Source of the DNA: an uncultured Lachnospiraceae bacterium
GTDB taxonomy: Bacteria > Bacillota > Clostridia > Lachnospirales > Lachnospiraceae
NCBI GenBank assembly: GCA_910587895.1
Contig: CAJUOE010000047.1
Coordinates: 1-24,136 of the forward strand
DNA: 24,136 nucleotides
Direction: 5' to 3'
The notes beneath the pieces were generated by a model. The model had not been told where the DNA came from. It saw nothing but the letters and a program-made list of their open reading frames with translations, and searched no databases. Position 1 is the first letter of the stretch, and every line of letters starts with the position of its first letter. The translations under genes were made by a program, and so were the position numbers. Shown here piece by piece: positions 1-7,132 of the stretch.

Positions 1-2
1 AA

Positions 3-80
3 ATCTATGATTCCTATGTTGCAGCAGGGTTCAATGAAGTTCAGGCGTTTGAACTGCTGAAAGCAGTTTTGACCAAATAA
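3..80 (+). CDS. C-terminal end of a small phage protein (partial)
   Basis: An open frame enters from the left edge and ends at a TAA at 78-80. Only about 25 residues are visible, including YDSYVAAGF and QAFELLKAVLTK. Amphipathic tails of this kind, an aromatic/Gly turn followed by a Leu-rich helix, are common at the ends of small phage proteins, but the family cannot be named from so little. It runs in the same direction as the DUF669 gene, 25 nt upstream of it, so it probably belongs to the same operon. Confidence 0.5.
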   Translation: MYDSYVAAGFNEVQAFELLKAVLTK

Positions 81-105
81 GAAGAAAGGTAAAAGGTGAA
101 AGATT

Positions 106-579
106 ATGGCTATTGATTTTAGCGCATTTGACAACAAGGTGGATTTAGCAGCATTGCAGAAAGAGGTTGCAGAAGCGAAGGACACGGACTTTGCGGAAGT
201 GCCGGATGGAAGGTACATTGTCAGCATCGAGAAAATGGAAATCAAGCTGACCAAGGCGAATGACAAGCTGATGTTTGCGGTTCAGTGCAAAATCAAGGAA
301 GGTGAACAGGCAAACCGCATGATTTTCTTCAACCGGGTCATCAGCGGGAACAAGAACAGCGAATCTTGGAACGATGGCAGGGCAATCAAGTCCGTATGCA
401 CATGGGTCAATGAACTGCTTGGTGAGGATGAAGAACCCGTTGAGTTCGTCAACTATCAGGATTTTGCAGACCAGATTCTTGATGTGTTCCAGTCCATTCA
501 GGGGAACATTGAAGTTGATGTCACCTATGCAGCCAACAAGTTCAATCCTATCACCATTGAGGAAGTATTTGACATCTAA
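106..579 (+). CDS. DUF669-family phage protein (possible ssDNA-binding role)
   Basis: This 157-residue acidic soluble protein has no signal peptide or membrane helix. It opens with MAIDFSAFDNKVD, then EVPDGRYIVSIEKMEI, then KLMFAVQCKIKEGE. The pattern of a short N-terminal helix, 'vPdGrY.v.iekmE' and 'KpM..v.fkI..G' is typical of DUF669 proteins in Firmicutes phages, which sit beside primase, helicase and recombination genes. The family is often suspected of binding single-stranded DNA; that role is inference. The ATG at 106 follows a purine-rich site (AAAAGGTGAAAG, 91-102). Its place just ahead of the polymerase and primase-helicase supports a job at the replication fork. Family assignment is fairly sure, function is not. 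Confidence 0.75.
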   Translation: MAIDFSAFDNKVDLAALQKEVAEAKDTDFAEVPDGRYIVSIEKMEIKLTKANDKLMFAVQCKIKEGEQANRMIFFNRVISGNKNSESWNDGRAIKSVCTWVNELLGEDEEPVEFVNYQDFADQILDVFQSIQGNIEVDVTYAANKFNPITIEEVFDI

Positions 580-593
580 AAATTTTGTTGCAA

Positions 594-611
594 AGTTAAG
601 AGTTCTTAACT
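594..611. repeat. Short palindrome, copy 1 of the phage-block element
   Basis: Arms AGTTAAGA (594-601) and TCTTAACT (604-611) are perfect reverse complements around GT. The same 18 bases recur inside the longer palindrome at 4933-4962. In both places the element follows a stop codon and a T-rich run and precedes the next gene of the block. An operator or shared promoter-proximal site is the simplest reading; a role as an RNA hairpin is possible. Confidence 0.65.
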
Positions 612-623
612 AAAATAGAATCA

Positions 624-653
624 GGCGGTGGTTGGGTCACACCTTCCATCGCC
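624..653 (+). terminator. Stem-loop ahead of the polymerase gene, weak terminator candidate
   Basis: GGCGGTGG (624-631) can pair with CCATCGCC (646-653) with one G-U pair and a 14-nt loop. It is followed by ATTTTC, only a short T tract. It lies between the DUF669 and polymerase genes, so it could attenuate read-through or simply structure the leader of the polymerase mRNA. Confidence 0.35.
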
Positions 654-676
654 ATTTTCGGAAAGGGTGAAGTGTA

Positions 677-2560
677 GTGATATTTTATGACTTTGAGGTT
701 TTCAAGCATGACTGGCTTGCGGTATTCATTGATGTGACCCGCAAAACCGAACAGGTGATAGTGAATAACCCTGATGAATTAAAAGCCTTATATGAGGCGA
801 ATACAAGCAATATATGGGTTGGTTTTAACAACAGGCATTATGACCAGTACATCATGAAGGGAATCCTGTTAGGACTTGACCCCAAAAGAATCAATGACTG
901 GATAATCGTGCAGAAAAGGGAAGGTTGGCAGTTTTCGTCAGTATTCAATAAAATACCGATGACAAATTATGATGTGATGCCGAACCCCCCAGTTGGTTTG
1001 AAAACAATGGAAGGTTTTCTTGGTTCAAACATCAAGGAAACTGGCGTTCCGTTTGATATAGACAGAAAACTGACCAAGGCTGAAATTGAAGAAACAATCA
1101 AGTATTGTCGGCATGATGTGGAACAGACAATCAAAGTGTTCCTTGAAAAGATAGATGAATTTAATGCAATGCACGGTATTGTGCAGGCGTTCCCTGATAT
1201 GGTGTCACTGGCGAACATAGGGGACAGTGAAGCAAGAATCACTGCAAAAGTCCTTGGGTGTGTCAGGAAGAATTTCAATGACGAATTTGACTATTTCTTC
1301 CTTCCATGCCTAAGACTGAATAAATATAGATATGTTCAGGACTGGTTTGAGGAAAAGAGAAAAGAAGCGTTGTCGTTGGATTTACAGAATTGTGATAAAT
1401 ACGATAAACAGTTGTGGTATAAGACACAGAACCTTGACACAGTTGTTGCGGGTATACCACATTCTTTCGGTTTTGGCGGGCTGCATGGGGCAGCATCAAC
1501 CCCTATACACAAAACGGGGCAGCTTCTCCATGTGGATGTGAACAATTATTATCCATCAATGCTGATTGCTTGGGGACTGGTTACAAGGGCAGCAACCAAT
1601 GACAATTATACAAAAGTATATAAGACAAGAAAATCCCTGAAAAAAGGTCAGATTGCAGCAGCCAAGGCAGGGGACAAAGCAGAAGCAAAGCGGTTGAAAA
1701 AGGCACAGTTGCCATATAAGAAGATGCTGAACGCACTGTCAGGTGGCATGAAGGATGAAACGAACCCGGCATATGACCCAAGGAACAACAACTGTATGTG
1801 CATCAATGGTCAGCTTATGCTTCTTGACCTGATTGAACACCTTGAAGTGATACCGGGGTTTGAACTGATTCAGTCAAACACGGACGGTCTTATCATTTGG
1901 ATTCCCGACACGGATGAAGCCTTTGAAATGGTGGATGATATTTGTTGGGAGTGGGAACAGCGGTGTTCTACTGAATATTGTGAAATCCTTCTTGAACTGG
2001 ACAACATTTCAGAAATATATCAGAAGGATGTAAACAATTACCTTTGGATAGGGTCAGATGGCGGTGTTGAAAGAATCGGTGCTTATGTGAAGGAACTTTC
2101 TGCAACTGACAATGATTTGCCTATACTGAACAAAGCACTGGTTGATTACATGGTACACAAGACACCAGTGGAACAGACCATAAACCAGTGTGATGACCTG
2201 ATAATGTTTCAGAAGATTGTGAAGCTGTCGGAAAAATATGATTGGGTGGAACATGAGCATTGCACACCAGTCGTCACAAAAACGGGTGTCAGGGTAATCA
2301 GGGAAATATATGAGTACCCGGAAAAGGTCAAATATACCTACAAGTCATACAGGGTCTTTGCTTCTAACAGTCAGGATGATGGGCGGTTATTAAGAAGAAA
2401 AAAGGTGAAACCCAAGGGTGAAAAATTTGGAAATACCCCTGACCACTGCTTCATTTGCAACGATGATGTGTGTGGGGTTAAAGTACCAACGAATCTTGAC
2501 AAGGGTTGGTACATAGAGTTAGCAAAAAAACGATTGAAACAGTTTGGCATTGTTGCATGA
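677..2560 (+). CDS. Family B DNA polymerase, compact phage type with 3'-5' exonuclease
   Basis: The 627-residue protein copies the element's DNA. Exonuclease motifs: Exo I YDFEVF (D5, E7), Exo II-like GFNNRHYDQY (about 49-58), Exo III YCRHDV (D147). Polymerase motifs: A, VDVNNYYPSM, with D287 and YPS; B, KKMLNALSGG (about 348-357); C, SNTDGLI, with D403. Motif C reads NTDG where most family B enzymes have DTDS; the second Asp, the metal ligand, is kept. The GTG at 677 gives the Exo I motif at once and follows GAAAGGGTGA. Insertions typical of protein-primed enzymes are not evident, so it probably extends primers from the PrimPol-type primase encoded at 3039. Family is confident; priming mode is inference. 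Confidence 0.85.
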   Translation: MIFYDFEVFKHDWLAVFIDVTRKTEQVIVNNPDELKALYEANTSNIWVGFNNRHYDQYIMKGILLGLDPKRINDWIIVQKREGWQFSSVFNKIPMTNYDVMPNPPVGLKTMEGFLGSNIKETGVPFDIDRKLTKAEIEETIKYCRHDVEQTIKVFLEKIDEFNAMHGIVQAFPDMVSLANIGDSEARITAKVLGCVRKNFNDEFDYFFLPCLRLNKYRYVQDWFEEKRKEALSLDLQNCDKYDKQLWYKTQNLDTVVAGIPHSFGFGGLHGAASTPIHKTGQLLHVDVNNYYPSMLIAWGLVTRAATNDNYTKVYKTRKSLKKGQIAAAKAGDKAEAKRLKKAQLPYKKMLNALSGGMKDETNPAYDPRNNNCMCINGQLMLLDLIEHLEVIPGFELIQSNTDGLIIWIPDTDEAFEMVDDICWEWEQRCSTEYCEILLELDNISEIYQKDVNNYLWIGSDGGVERIGAYVKELSATDNDLPILNKALVDYMVHKTPVEQTINQCDDLIMFQKIVKLSEKYDWVEHEHCTPVVTKTGVRVIREIYEYPEKVKYTYKSYRVFASNSQDDGRLLRRKKVKPKGEKFGNTPDHCFICNDDVCGVKVPTNLDKGWYIELAKKRLKQFGIVA

Positions 2561-2581
2561 TGCCGGAAAGGAAGGTCTTTA

Positions 2582-3022
2582 ATGGATTTGAAAATCAAGT
2601 ATGAAAATGGTTCAATGACTGTCCATCTTGAAAACTTCCTGAATTGCCATAATATTTCAAAGGTCAAGAAACTGGTCAAAATCATCAGAAGCAGTTTCAC
2701 GCCTGAATGTGAAGGTATAATCAGGGAATACATTGAACAGGAAATTGAACAGTTTGAACCAAGGCAGCGGGAAATTTCAAAGTATATCATTGGGTATACA
2801 GAGAAGGTGAAGTTCTGTCAGACACAGTTGGACAACTGCACAGCAAACAGGGTCAGGTACAAACGGAACAGTGACGGGTGGAAACATTACAATAACCATG
2901 TCAAACAGTTCCGGCAGGAACTAAAGGAAATAAAGTCATTGTTGCGTTCCCGTCAATCGGAATATGACAGGAACATCAGGGACAAAGATTTCTACAAGAA
3001 AGTGTTGGAAATTATCACATAA
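2582..3022 (+). CDS. Unknown coiled-coil phage protein
   Basis: A basic, helix-rich protein of 146 residues that I do not recognise. The N-terminal third (MDLKIKYENGSMTVHLENFL) looks like a small beta element. From about residue 55 the sequence is rich in Glu, Lys, Arg and Gln with heptad-like spacing (EQEIEQFEPRQREI, then FRQELKEIKSLLRSRQSEYD), indicating a coiled coil. There is no membrane segment or Cys cluster. The ATG at 2582 follows GGAAAGGAAGG. It sits 21 nt after the polymerase and 16 nt before the primase-helicase, so it is almost surely co-transcribed with them, perhaps as an accessory subunit or nucleic-acid binder; that role is inference. Confidence 0.7.
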   Translation: MDLKIKYENGSMTVHLENFLNCHNISKVKKLVKIIRSSFTPECEGIIREYIEQEIEQFEPRQREISKYIIGYTEKVKFCQTQLDNCTANRVRYKRNSDGWKHYNNHVKQFRQELKEIKSLLRSRQSEYDRNIRDKDFYKKVLEIIT

Positions 3023-3038
3023 GGGTAGGTGAAAATGG

Positions 3039-4919
3039 ATGCTTTACAAAGGTTATGTTGAAACCAAGGGAAAACAGAGCATTGAAAAACTGAAAAACAG
3101 AACCAAGTACAAAACCTATGAGGAAGTGAAAGACCTGAACGGTTTTGGCGGGGTATTGGCAAATGACACCATCCTTATTGATATTGACGATGCTGAACAG
3201 TCTGAAATCCTGATGAACATAGTGGAAGAATTTCAGCTTGATTGCAAGGTGTACTGCACCAGCAGGGGAAAACACTTCCTGTTCAAGAACCATACGATAG
3301 CAAGAAACCGTACCCATGTGCAGCTTGCTGTTGGGCTGACTGCTGATATAAAAGTCGGCAGCAAACTGTCATATGAGGTCATCAAGATAAACGGTGAAGA
3401 ACGGTTTTGTGAATGGGACATTGAAGAAGGTGGGAAATATCAGGAAGTACCCAAATGGCTGTTCCCGGTAAAGGCAACAGCGGAATTTGTGGATATGGAT
3501 GCCGGGGACGGAAGGAATCAGGCGTTGTTCAATTACATCCTGACCCTGACAGCCAATGATTTCACGGTGGATGAAACAAGGGAATGTATCAGAATATTGA
3601 ATAAGTTTGTTCTAAAAGAACCCCTGTCTGATGATGAACTGGAAGTGATACTTAGGGATGAAGCATTTCAGAAACCAGTGTTTTTCATGGGGTCAACATT
3701 CCTTTTTGATAAGTTTGCGGTGTACATGAAGAACACCGCCCACATTGTCAAAATCAACGGTCAGTTACATATCTACAAGGAAGGTATCTACACAAACGGG
3801 TACAAGGAAATTGAAGCTGATATGATTCAGCATATACCGAATTTGAAAAAGATGCAAAGGCGAGAAGTCCTTGATTATATGGAACTGATTGTTGAAGAAA
3901 AGCAGCCATCAGAAGCAAACCTGATTGCTTTCAATAATGGTGTATATGACATCATGACCGGGGAACTGAAACCATTCAGCACAGAAATAGTCATCACCAA
4001 CAAGATACCTTGGGACTATGACCCGGATGCCTATTCTGAACTTGCTGATTCGACACTGAACAAGTTATCATGTGGGGATTCAGCAATCAGGGCATTGTTG
4101 GAAGAATGTATTGGTTATTGCTTTTATAGAAGAAATGAACTGGGGAAAGCGTTCATCCTGACGGGTGACAAGTCCAACGGTAAAAGTACCTTTTTGGATT
4201 GTGTGAAAGCAATCCTTGGTGAAAAAAACATATCAGCCCTTGACCTGAAAGAACTGGGGGACAGGTTCAACACTTCAATGATGTTCGGAAAACTGGCAAA
4301 CATCGGTGATGATATAGGGGATGATTTCTTGCAGGGCAGTCAGGTCAGCATCTTCAAAAAAATAGTGACGGGCAACCGCATCAAGGCAGAAAGAAAGGGT
4401 CAAGACCCGTTTGAGTTCAACCCGTTCATTAAACTGTTGTTCAGTGCTAATGACATCCCCCGGATGAAAGACAAGACTGGGGCGGTACTTAGGCGGTTGG
4501 TCATTATCCCATTCAATGCTACATTTGGGAAAAGTGACCCTGACTATGACCCGTTCATCAAGTACAAGCTGATAGAGAAAGACAGCATTGAATACTTTAT
4601 CAGGTTAGGCGTTGAAGGACTAAAACGGGTAATCATCAATGATGAATTTACCAAGTCCACAAAGGTTCAGAACCAGTTGAACGAATATGAGGAAGAAAAC
4701 AACCCCATCATTGCCTTTATCGCTGACAGTGGTATTGATATGATTGAGAACGAACCAACCAATGAAGTATACAAGCGGTATCAGGTATTTTGTGCTGATA
4801 ATGCAATGACCCCTATGAGCAATATTGTATTCAGTAAGCAGATAAATAAAAGATTAGGGTTCAAGGTAATTCAGAAAAAATTGAACAATGTAAACCGCAA
4901 GATTTTTGTGAAAGCATAA
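3039..4919 (+). CDS. PrimPol (AEP) plus SF3 helicase, P4-type primase-helicase
   Basis: A 626-residue replication initiator/helicase. The N-terminal part resembles an archaeo-eukaryotic primase: LIDIDDAEQ (about 48-56, metal-binding DxD), CTSRGKHFLFK (about 73-83, the s.G.H motif) and ADIKVG (about 103-108). A linker like the D5/P4 N-domain follows. The C-terminal part is a superfamily 3 helicase: Walker A GDKSNGKST (about 376-384), Walker B-like LANIGDDIGDDF, and SANDIPRMKDKTGAVLRRL carrying the sensor Asn and arginine finger. The start at 3039 follows AAGGGTAGGTGAAA; an ATG four bases earlier is in another frame that closes at once. It would unwind the origin and lay primers for the polymerase upstream. 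The architecture is that of phage and plasmid P4-family proteins. Confidence 0.88.
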   Translation: MLYKGYVETKGKQSIEKLKNRTKYKTYEEVKDLNGFGGVLANDTILIDIDDAEQSEILMNIVEEFQLDCKVYCTSRGKHFLFKNHTIARNRTHVQLAVGLTADIKVGSKLSYEVIKINGEERFCEWDIEEGGKYQEVPKWLFPVKATAEFVDMDAGDGRNQALFNYILTLTANDFTVDETRECIRILNKFVLKEPLSDDELEVILRDEAFQKPVFFMGSTFLFDKFAVYMKNTAHIVKINGQLHIYKEGIYTNGYKEIEADMIQHIPNLKKMQRREVLDYMELIVEEKQPSEANLIAFNNGVYDIMTGELKPFSTEIVITNKIPWDYDPDAYSELADSTLNKLSCGDSAIRALLEECIGYCFYRRNELGKAFILTGDKSNGKSTFLDCVKAILGEKNISALDLKELGDRFNTSMMFGKLANIGDDIGDDFLQGSQVSIFKKIVTGNRIKAERKGQDPFEFNPFIKLLFSANDIPRMKDKTGAVLRRLVIIPFNATFGKSDPDYDPFIKYKLIEKDSIEYFIRLGVEGLKRVIINDEFTKSTKVQNQLNEYEEENNPIIAFIADSGIDMIENEPTNEVYKRYQVFCADNAMTPMSNIVFSKQINKRLGFKVIQKKLNNVNRKIFVKA

Positions 4920-4932
4920 TAATTTTTTTTTG

Positions 4933-4962
4933 ATGTAAAGTTAAGAGTTCTTAACTTTACAT
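4933..4962. promoter_or_regulatory. 30-bp perfect palindrome, copy 2 of the phage-block element
   Basis: Arms of 14 bases (4933-4946 and 4949-4962) are exact reverse complements around GT. The inner 18 bases equal the palindrome at 594-611. A run of nine T (4923-4931) lies before it, not after it, so it is not a normal terminator for the + strand. It sits between the primase-helicase and the methyltransferase remnant, where a dimeric repressor or activator could bind. Confidence 0.6.
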
Positions 4963-4981
4963 GAAAGGATGGTGATAGTGT

Positions 4982-5800
4982 ATGATAAAGTATTTAAGTT
5001 TGTTCAGTGGCATCGGTGCATTTGAAAAAGCACTTGAACGCCTGAACATTCCTTTTGAATTAGTCGGATATTCTGAAATAGACAGGTTTGCAAGTAAAGC
5101 CTATTCCCTGCTTCATGGTGTTCCTGAATCAATGAATTTTGGTGATATAACAAAGTTAAATGAAAAGGAACTGCCGGATGACATTGACCTGATAACATAT
5201 GTTTTCCCTGCCAAGATATAAGCATTGCAGGGTATCAGAAAGGGCTATTGAATGAAGATGGAACAAAAACCCGGTCAGGCTTATTTTTTGATGCCCTTAG
5301 AATTATAGAGCATACACAACCAAAGGTTGCTATTGCGGAAAATGTCAAGAATCTGACAGGAAAGAAGTTCAAGGAACAGTTCAGGGTTGTTTTGAACAGT
5401 TTAGAAGATGCGGGGTACAACAACTACTGGAAGATACTGAACGCAAAAGATTATGAAATGCCACAAAATAGAGAAAGGGTGTTCATTGTAAGTATCAGAA
5501 AGGATATTGATTCAGGAATATTCATCTTTCCTGAATCTGTCCCACTGGTGAAGCGGTTGAAAGACTTATTAGAAAGTGATGCCCATGAAAAATATTATGT
5601 CAAGGATATGAAAAAGGTCAAAGTATTAGCACAGCAACTAAAAAACAGAGAATCACTGAAAGAAGATGATGATATTGAAAGCTGAAATAATATTCTTGGG
5701 TAATATTTGCCCCACAAAAAAAAGGGCAAATCCAAACCAAGGCAGGGTTTATTCCCCTGAAGGAATTGCATCAAAGTTGGTCACGTTTGATACAAAATAA
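4982..5800 (+). pseudogene. C5-cytosine DNA methyltransferase, frameshifted and truncated
   Basis: The start is intact: LSLFSGIGAFEKALE (SAM-binding motif I) and ELVGYSEID. Frame is lost at about 5198-5203. The written frame reads YVFPAKI then stop (5219-5221), while one extra G before the T run would give YGFPCQDISIAG, the catalytic Cys loop. The second frame then carries AENVKNLTG and MPQNRERVFIV (motifs VI and VIII) and stops at 5683-5685. A third piece in the first frame, with GNICPTKK and NQGRVYSPEGIASKL, ends at 5798-5800 without the C-terminal motifs. So there are two frame changes plus loss of the end. It would have modified cytosines in the element's own DNA. Decay is the simplest reading; a base-call error could explain one shift but not the missing end. 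Confidence 0.85.
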
Positions 5801-5840
5801 AGTAAAGAATACCCCGGTTTATAGGGGTATTCTTTACTTT
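5799..5840. terminator. Strong stem-loop closing the phage block
   Basis: Two 17-base arms (5799-5815 and 5824-5840, with core AATACCCC/GGGGTATT) are perfect reverse complements around an 8-nt loop. The + strand arm ends in CTTTACTTTA and the other strand ends similarly, so it can act in both directions. It overlaps the last codon of the methyltransferase remnant. Confidence 0.8.
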
Positions 5841-6225
5841 ATCGGATAAAAATAGTACATATTAGTCTTGCAGCAAGAGAACTGGGGCAAGTATTTTAAG
5901 CAGTTCTTACTACTTATTTTACACGATGCACCCATGATGCACCGAGCTTATCTGTACCTATGTTTGATCTTACACGCTTTTACACGACTCAAATTAAAGG
6001 CAGACATTTCTGTCAATGTTAGGTGTGCGTGTCTTCACTAAAAATTCGCACTTTGCGGATTTTATAGCGCACCAGTAACACCTAACAAATCAACGCTACT
6101 TTGGAAGTCAATTATAATTCCGTACTTTCCATATATTTTCCCATCACAAAACAGAGCGCAGCAAGTGTTCATCTGCCCTCTTTCATTCTAGAGTGCTTAT
6201 TTACTTATGCCCCGAATGTCTTCCG
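5841..6225. other. Gene-free stretch with short repeats and a dyad
   Basis: No convincing gene was found. The segment carries a cluster of short repeats: TTTTACACGA at 5917-5926 and 5978-5987, TTACACGC at 5970-5977, and GATGCACC at 5925-5932 and 5936-5943. A nested dyad follows at 6018-6086. Repeats of this sort next to a recombinase gene often belong to attachment or arm-type sites; that is inference. A short coding-like trace (HISLAARELGQVF then TAA, about 5854-5900) may be the tail of a lost gene. Confidence 0.45.
6018..6086. repeat. Nested dyad (stem within stem)
   Basis: The outer arms GTTAGGTGT (6018-6026) and ACACCTAAC (6078-6086) are exact complements. Inside them AAAATTCGCA (6041-6050) pairs with TGCGGATTTT (6054-6063) with one G-U and a 3-nt loop, and GTGCG (6025-6029) can pair with CGCAC (6068-6072). 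The whole could fold as one long hairpin in DNA or RNA. Candidates are an attachment site, the end of a lost small transposon, or a structured RNA. Confidence 0.5.
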
Positions 6226-6798
6226 TTAAAATAATTCCAGCCCAAGATACGCCTCGTCCCGCTCATCCTGCGTAATGCCTAGATAACGCTTGGTAATCTC
6301 ATAACTGGAGTGGTTATATATATCCACAACTACCGCCAATGGCACGCCCCCACTTTTTACTGCATGGTATCCCCAAGTCTTCCGTAAAGAATGGCAGGCA
6401 ATCTTTCCCACTATCCCAAGCTCTACTACAGCCGCATGGATGATTCGCCACGCCTGTACGCGGCTGATGGCTTTTTGCTCTTTACGGTTATTGGCAAAGA
6501 TATACTCACCCCGGCGGTGGATGTAACACTGCTTGAGCACGCCAAGTAACTGCGGGTTTAAGGCAATGGTACGCTCTTTCTTGGTTTTCTTCTCTACTAC
6601 TGTAATATGGGTACGGAAGGCCTGTTTTTCCTCGTCATATACATCCGACCATTTGAGTCGGAGCAGGTCGCTGATCCTCAGCACGGTATATGTGCCCATG
6701 AGCACCAATGTATAGTTACGCAGTTGCCCTTTGCCTAAAAAATAATCTGCAAGCTTCTTTAACTGTTTCTTATCTCTGATTGGTTCTGTCGCCGCCAT
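6226..6798 (-). CDS. Tyrosine recombinase, catalytic domain only
   Basis: The 190-residue protein cuts and rejoins DNA through a Tyr-linked intermediate. The catalytic set is complete: R41 (TVLRISDLL), a Lys in the beta-hairpin (EKKTKKERT, about 69-77), H136 and R139 (CHSLRKTWGYH), H163 (YNHSS, usually LGHSS) and Y172 (TKRYLG). The arm-binding and most of the SAM-like core-binding domain of integrases (300-400 residues) are absent. That size matches FimB/FimE-type invertases and small stand-alone recombinases. The start follows AGGAGG at an 11-nt gap, and this AGGAGG lies in one arm of the dyad at 6808-6862. It points away from the surface-protein gene at 7133, so control of that gene by inversion is possible but unproven. 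Confidence 0.85.
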   Translation of the reverse strand: MAATEPIRDKKQLKKLADYFLGKGQLRNYTLVLMGTYTVLRISDLLRLKWSDVYDEEKQAFRTHITVVEKKTKKERTIALNPQLLGVLKQCYIHRRGEYIFANNRKEQKAISRVQAWRIIHAAVVELGIVGKIACHSLRKTWGYHAVKSGGVPLAVVVDIYNHSSYEITKRYLGITQDERDEAYLGLELF

Positions 6799-6807
6799 AA
6801 TAATTAA

Positions 6808-6862
6808 AGCCTCCTTGTCCTAAGATACGGCTGATTGTAGCGTATTGCCACACAAGGAGGCT
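6808..6862 (-). promoter_or_regulatory. Leader dyad enclosing the recombinase ribosome binding site
   Basis: AGCCTCCTTGT (6808-6818) and ACAAGGAGGCT (6852-6862) are perfect 11-base complements. ATACG (6825-6829) and CGTAT (6841-6845) form an inner 5-base stem, with equal 6-nt gaps on both sides. On the minus-strand mRNA the promoter-distal arm is the recombinase Shine-Dalgarno sequence, so the closed hairpin would hide it. The same symmetry could instead be a pair of recombinase binding sites. Confidence 0.6.
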
Positions 6863-7132
6863 GATGTAACACTTTATAGATATTGATACAATTTTAACAT
6901 CAAAACTGCCTGGATTCAAGGGGCAGTTATATTAAAATAGGGATAATTTGCACACAATACTATAATAAACGGCATTTTTATAGCGTATCAGCGGCTCATA
7001 GGGCGACATGGGTGTAACGCTCTCTATATTATGTTACATTCTTACAATTAAACGGCTCCAAGATGCATGATTGGCGGCAAAATAGGCCGCTTAGCATTAA
7101 GGACTCAGGCACATTAAAAGGAGGAGTGCTTT
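6863..7132 (+). promoter_or_regulatory. Upstream region of the first surface protein
   Basis: With the leader dyad this forms a 334-base gap without a gene. A stem-loop AACTGCC/GGCAGTT (6904-6910, 6922-6928) precedes a TATAAT at 6961-6966, for which no good -35 is visible. TAGCGTAT occurs at 6838-6845 and again at 6981-6988, each followed some 20-25 bases later by TGTAAC, suggesting an old imperfect duplication. GCGGC and GCCGC flank an A-rich loop near 7074-7091. The ribosome site AAAAGGAGGAG ends 7 bases before the ATG at 7133. Confidence 0.35.

Noticed and set aside
6018..6086. Integron attC site
   Set aside because: The 7-base ends fit GTTRRRY and RYYYAAC, but in the opposite order to a real attC, and there is no integron integrase (the recombinase lacks the extra features of IntI).
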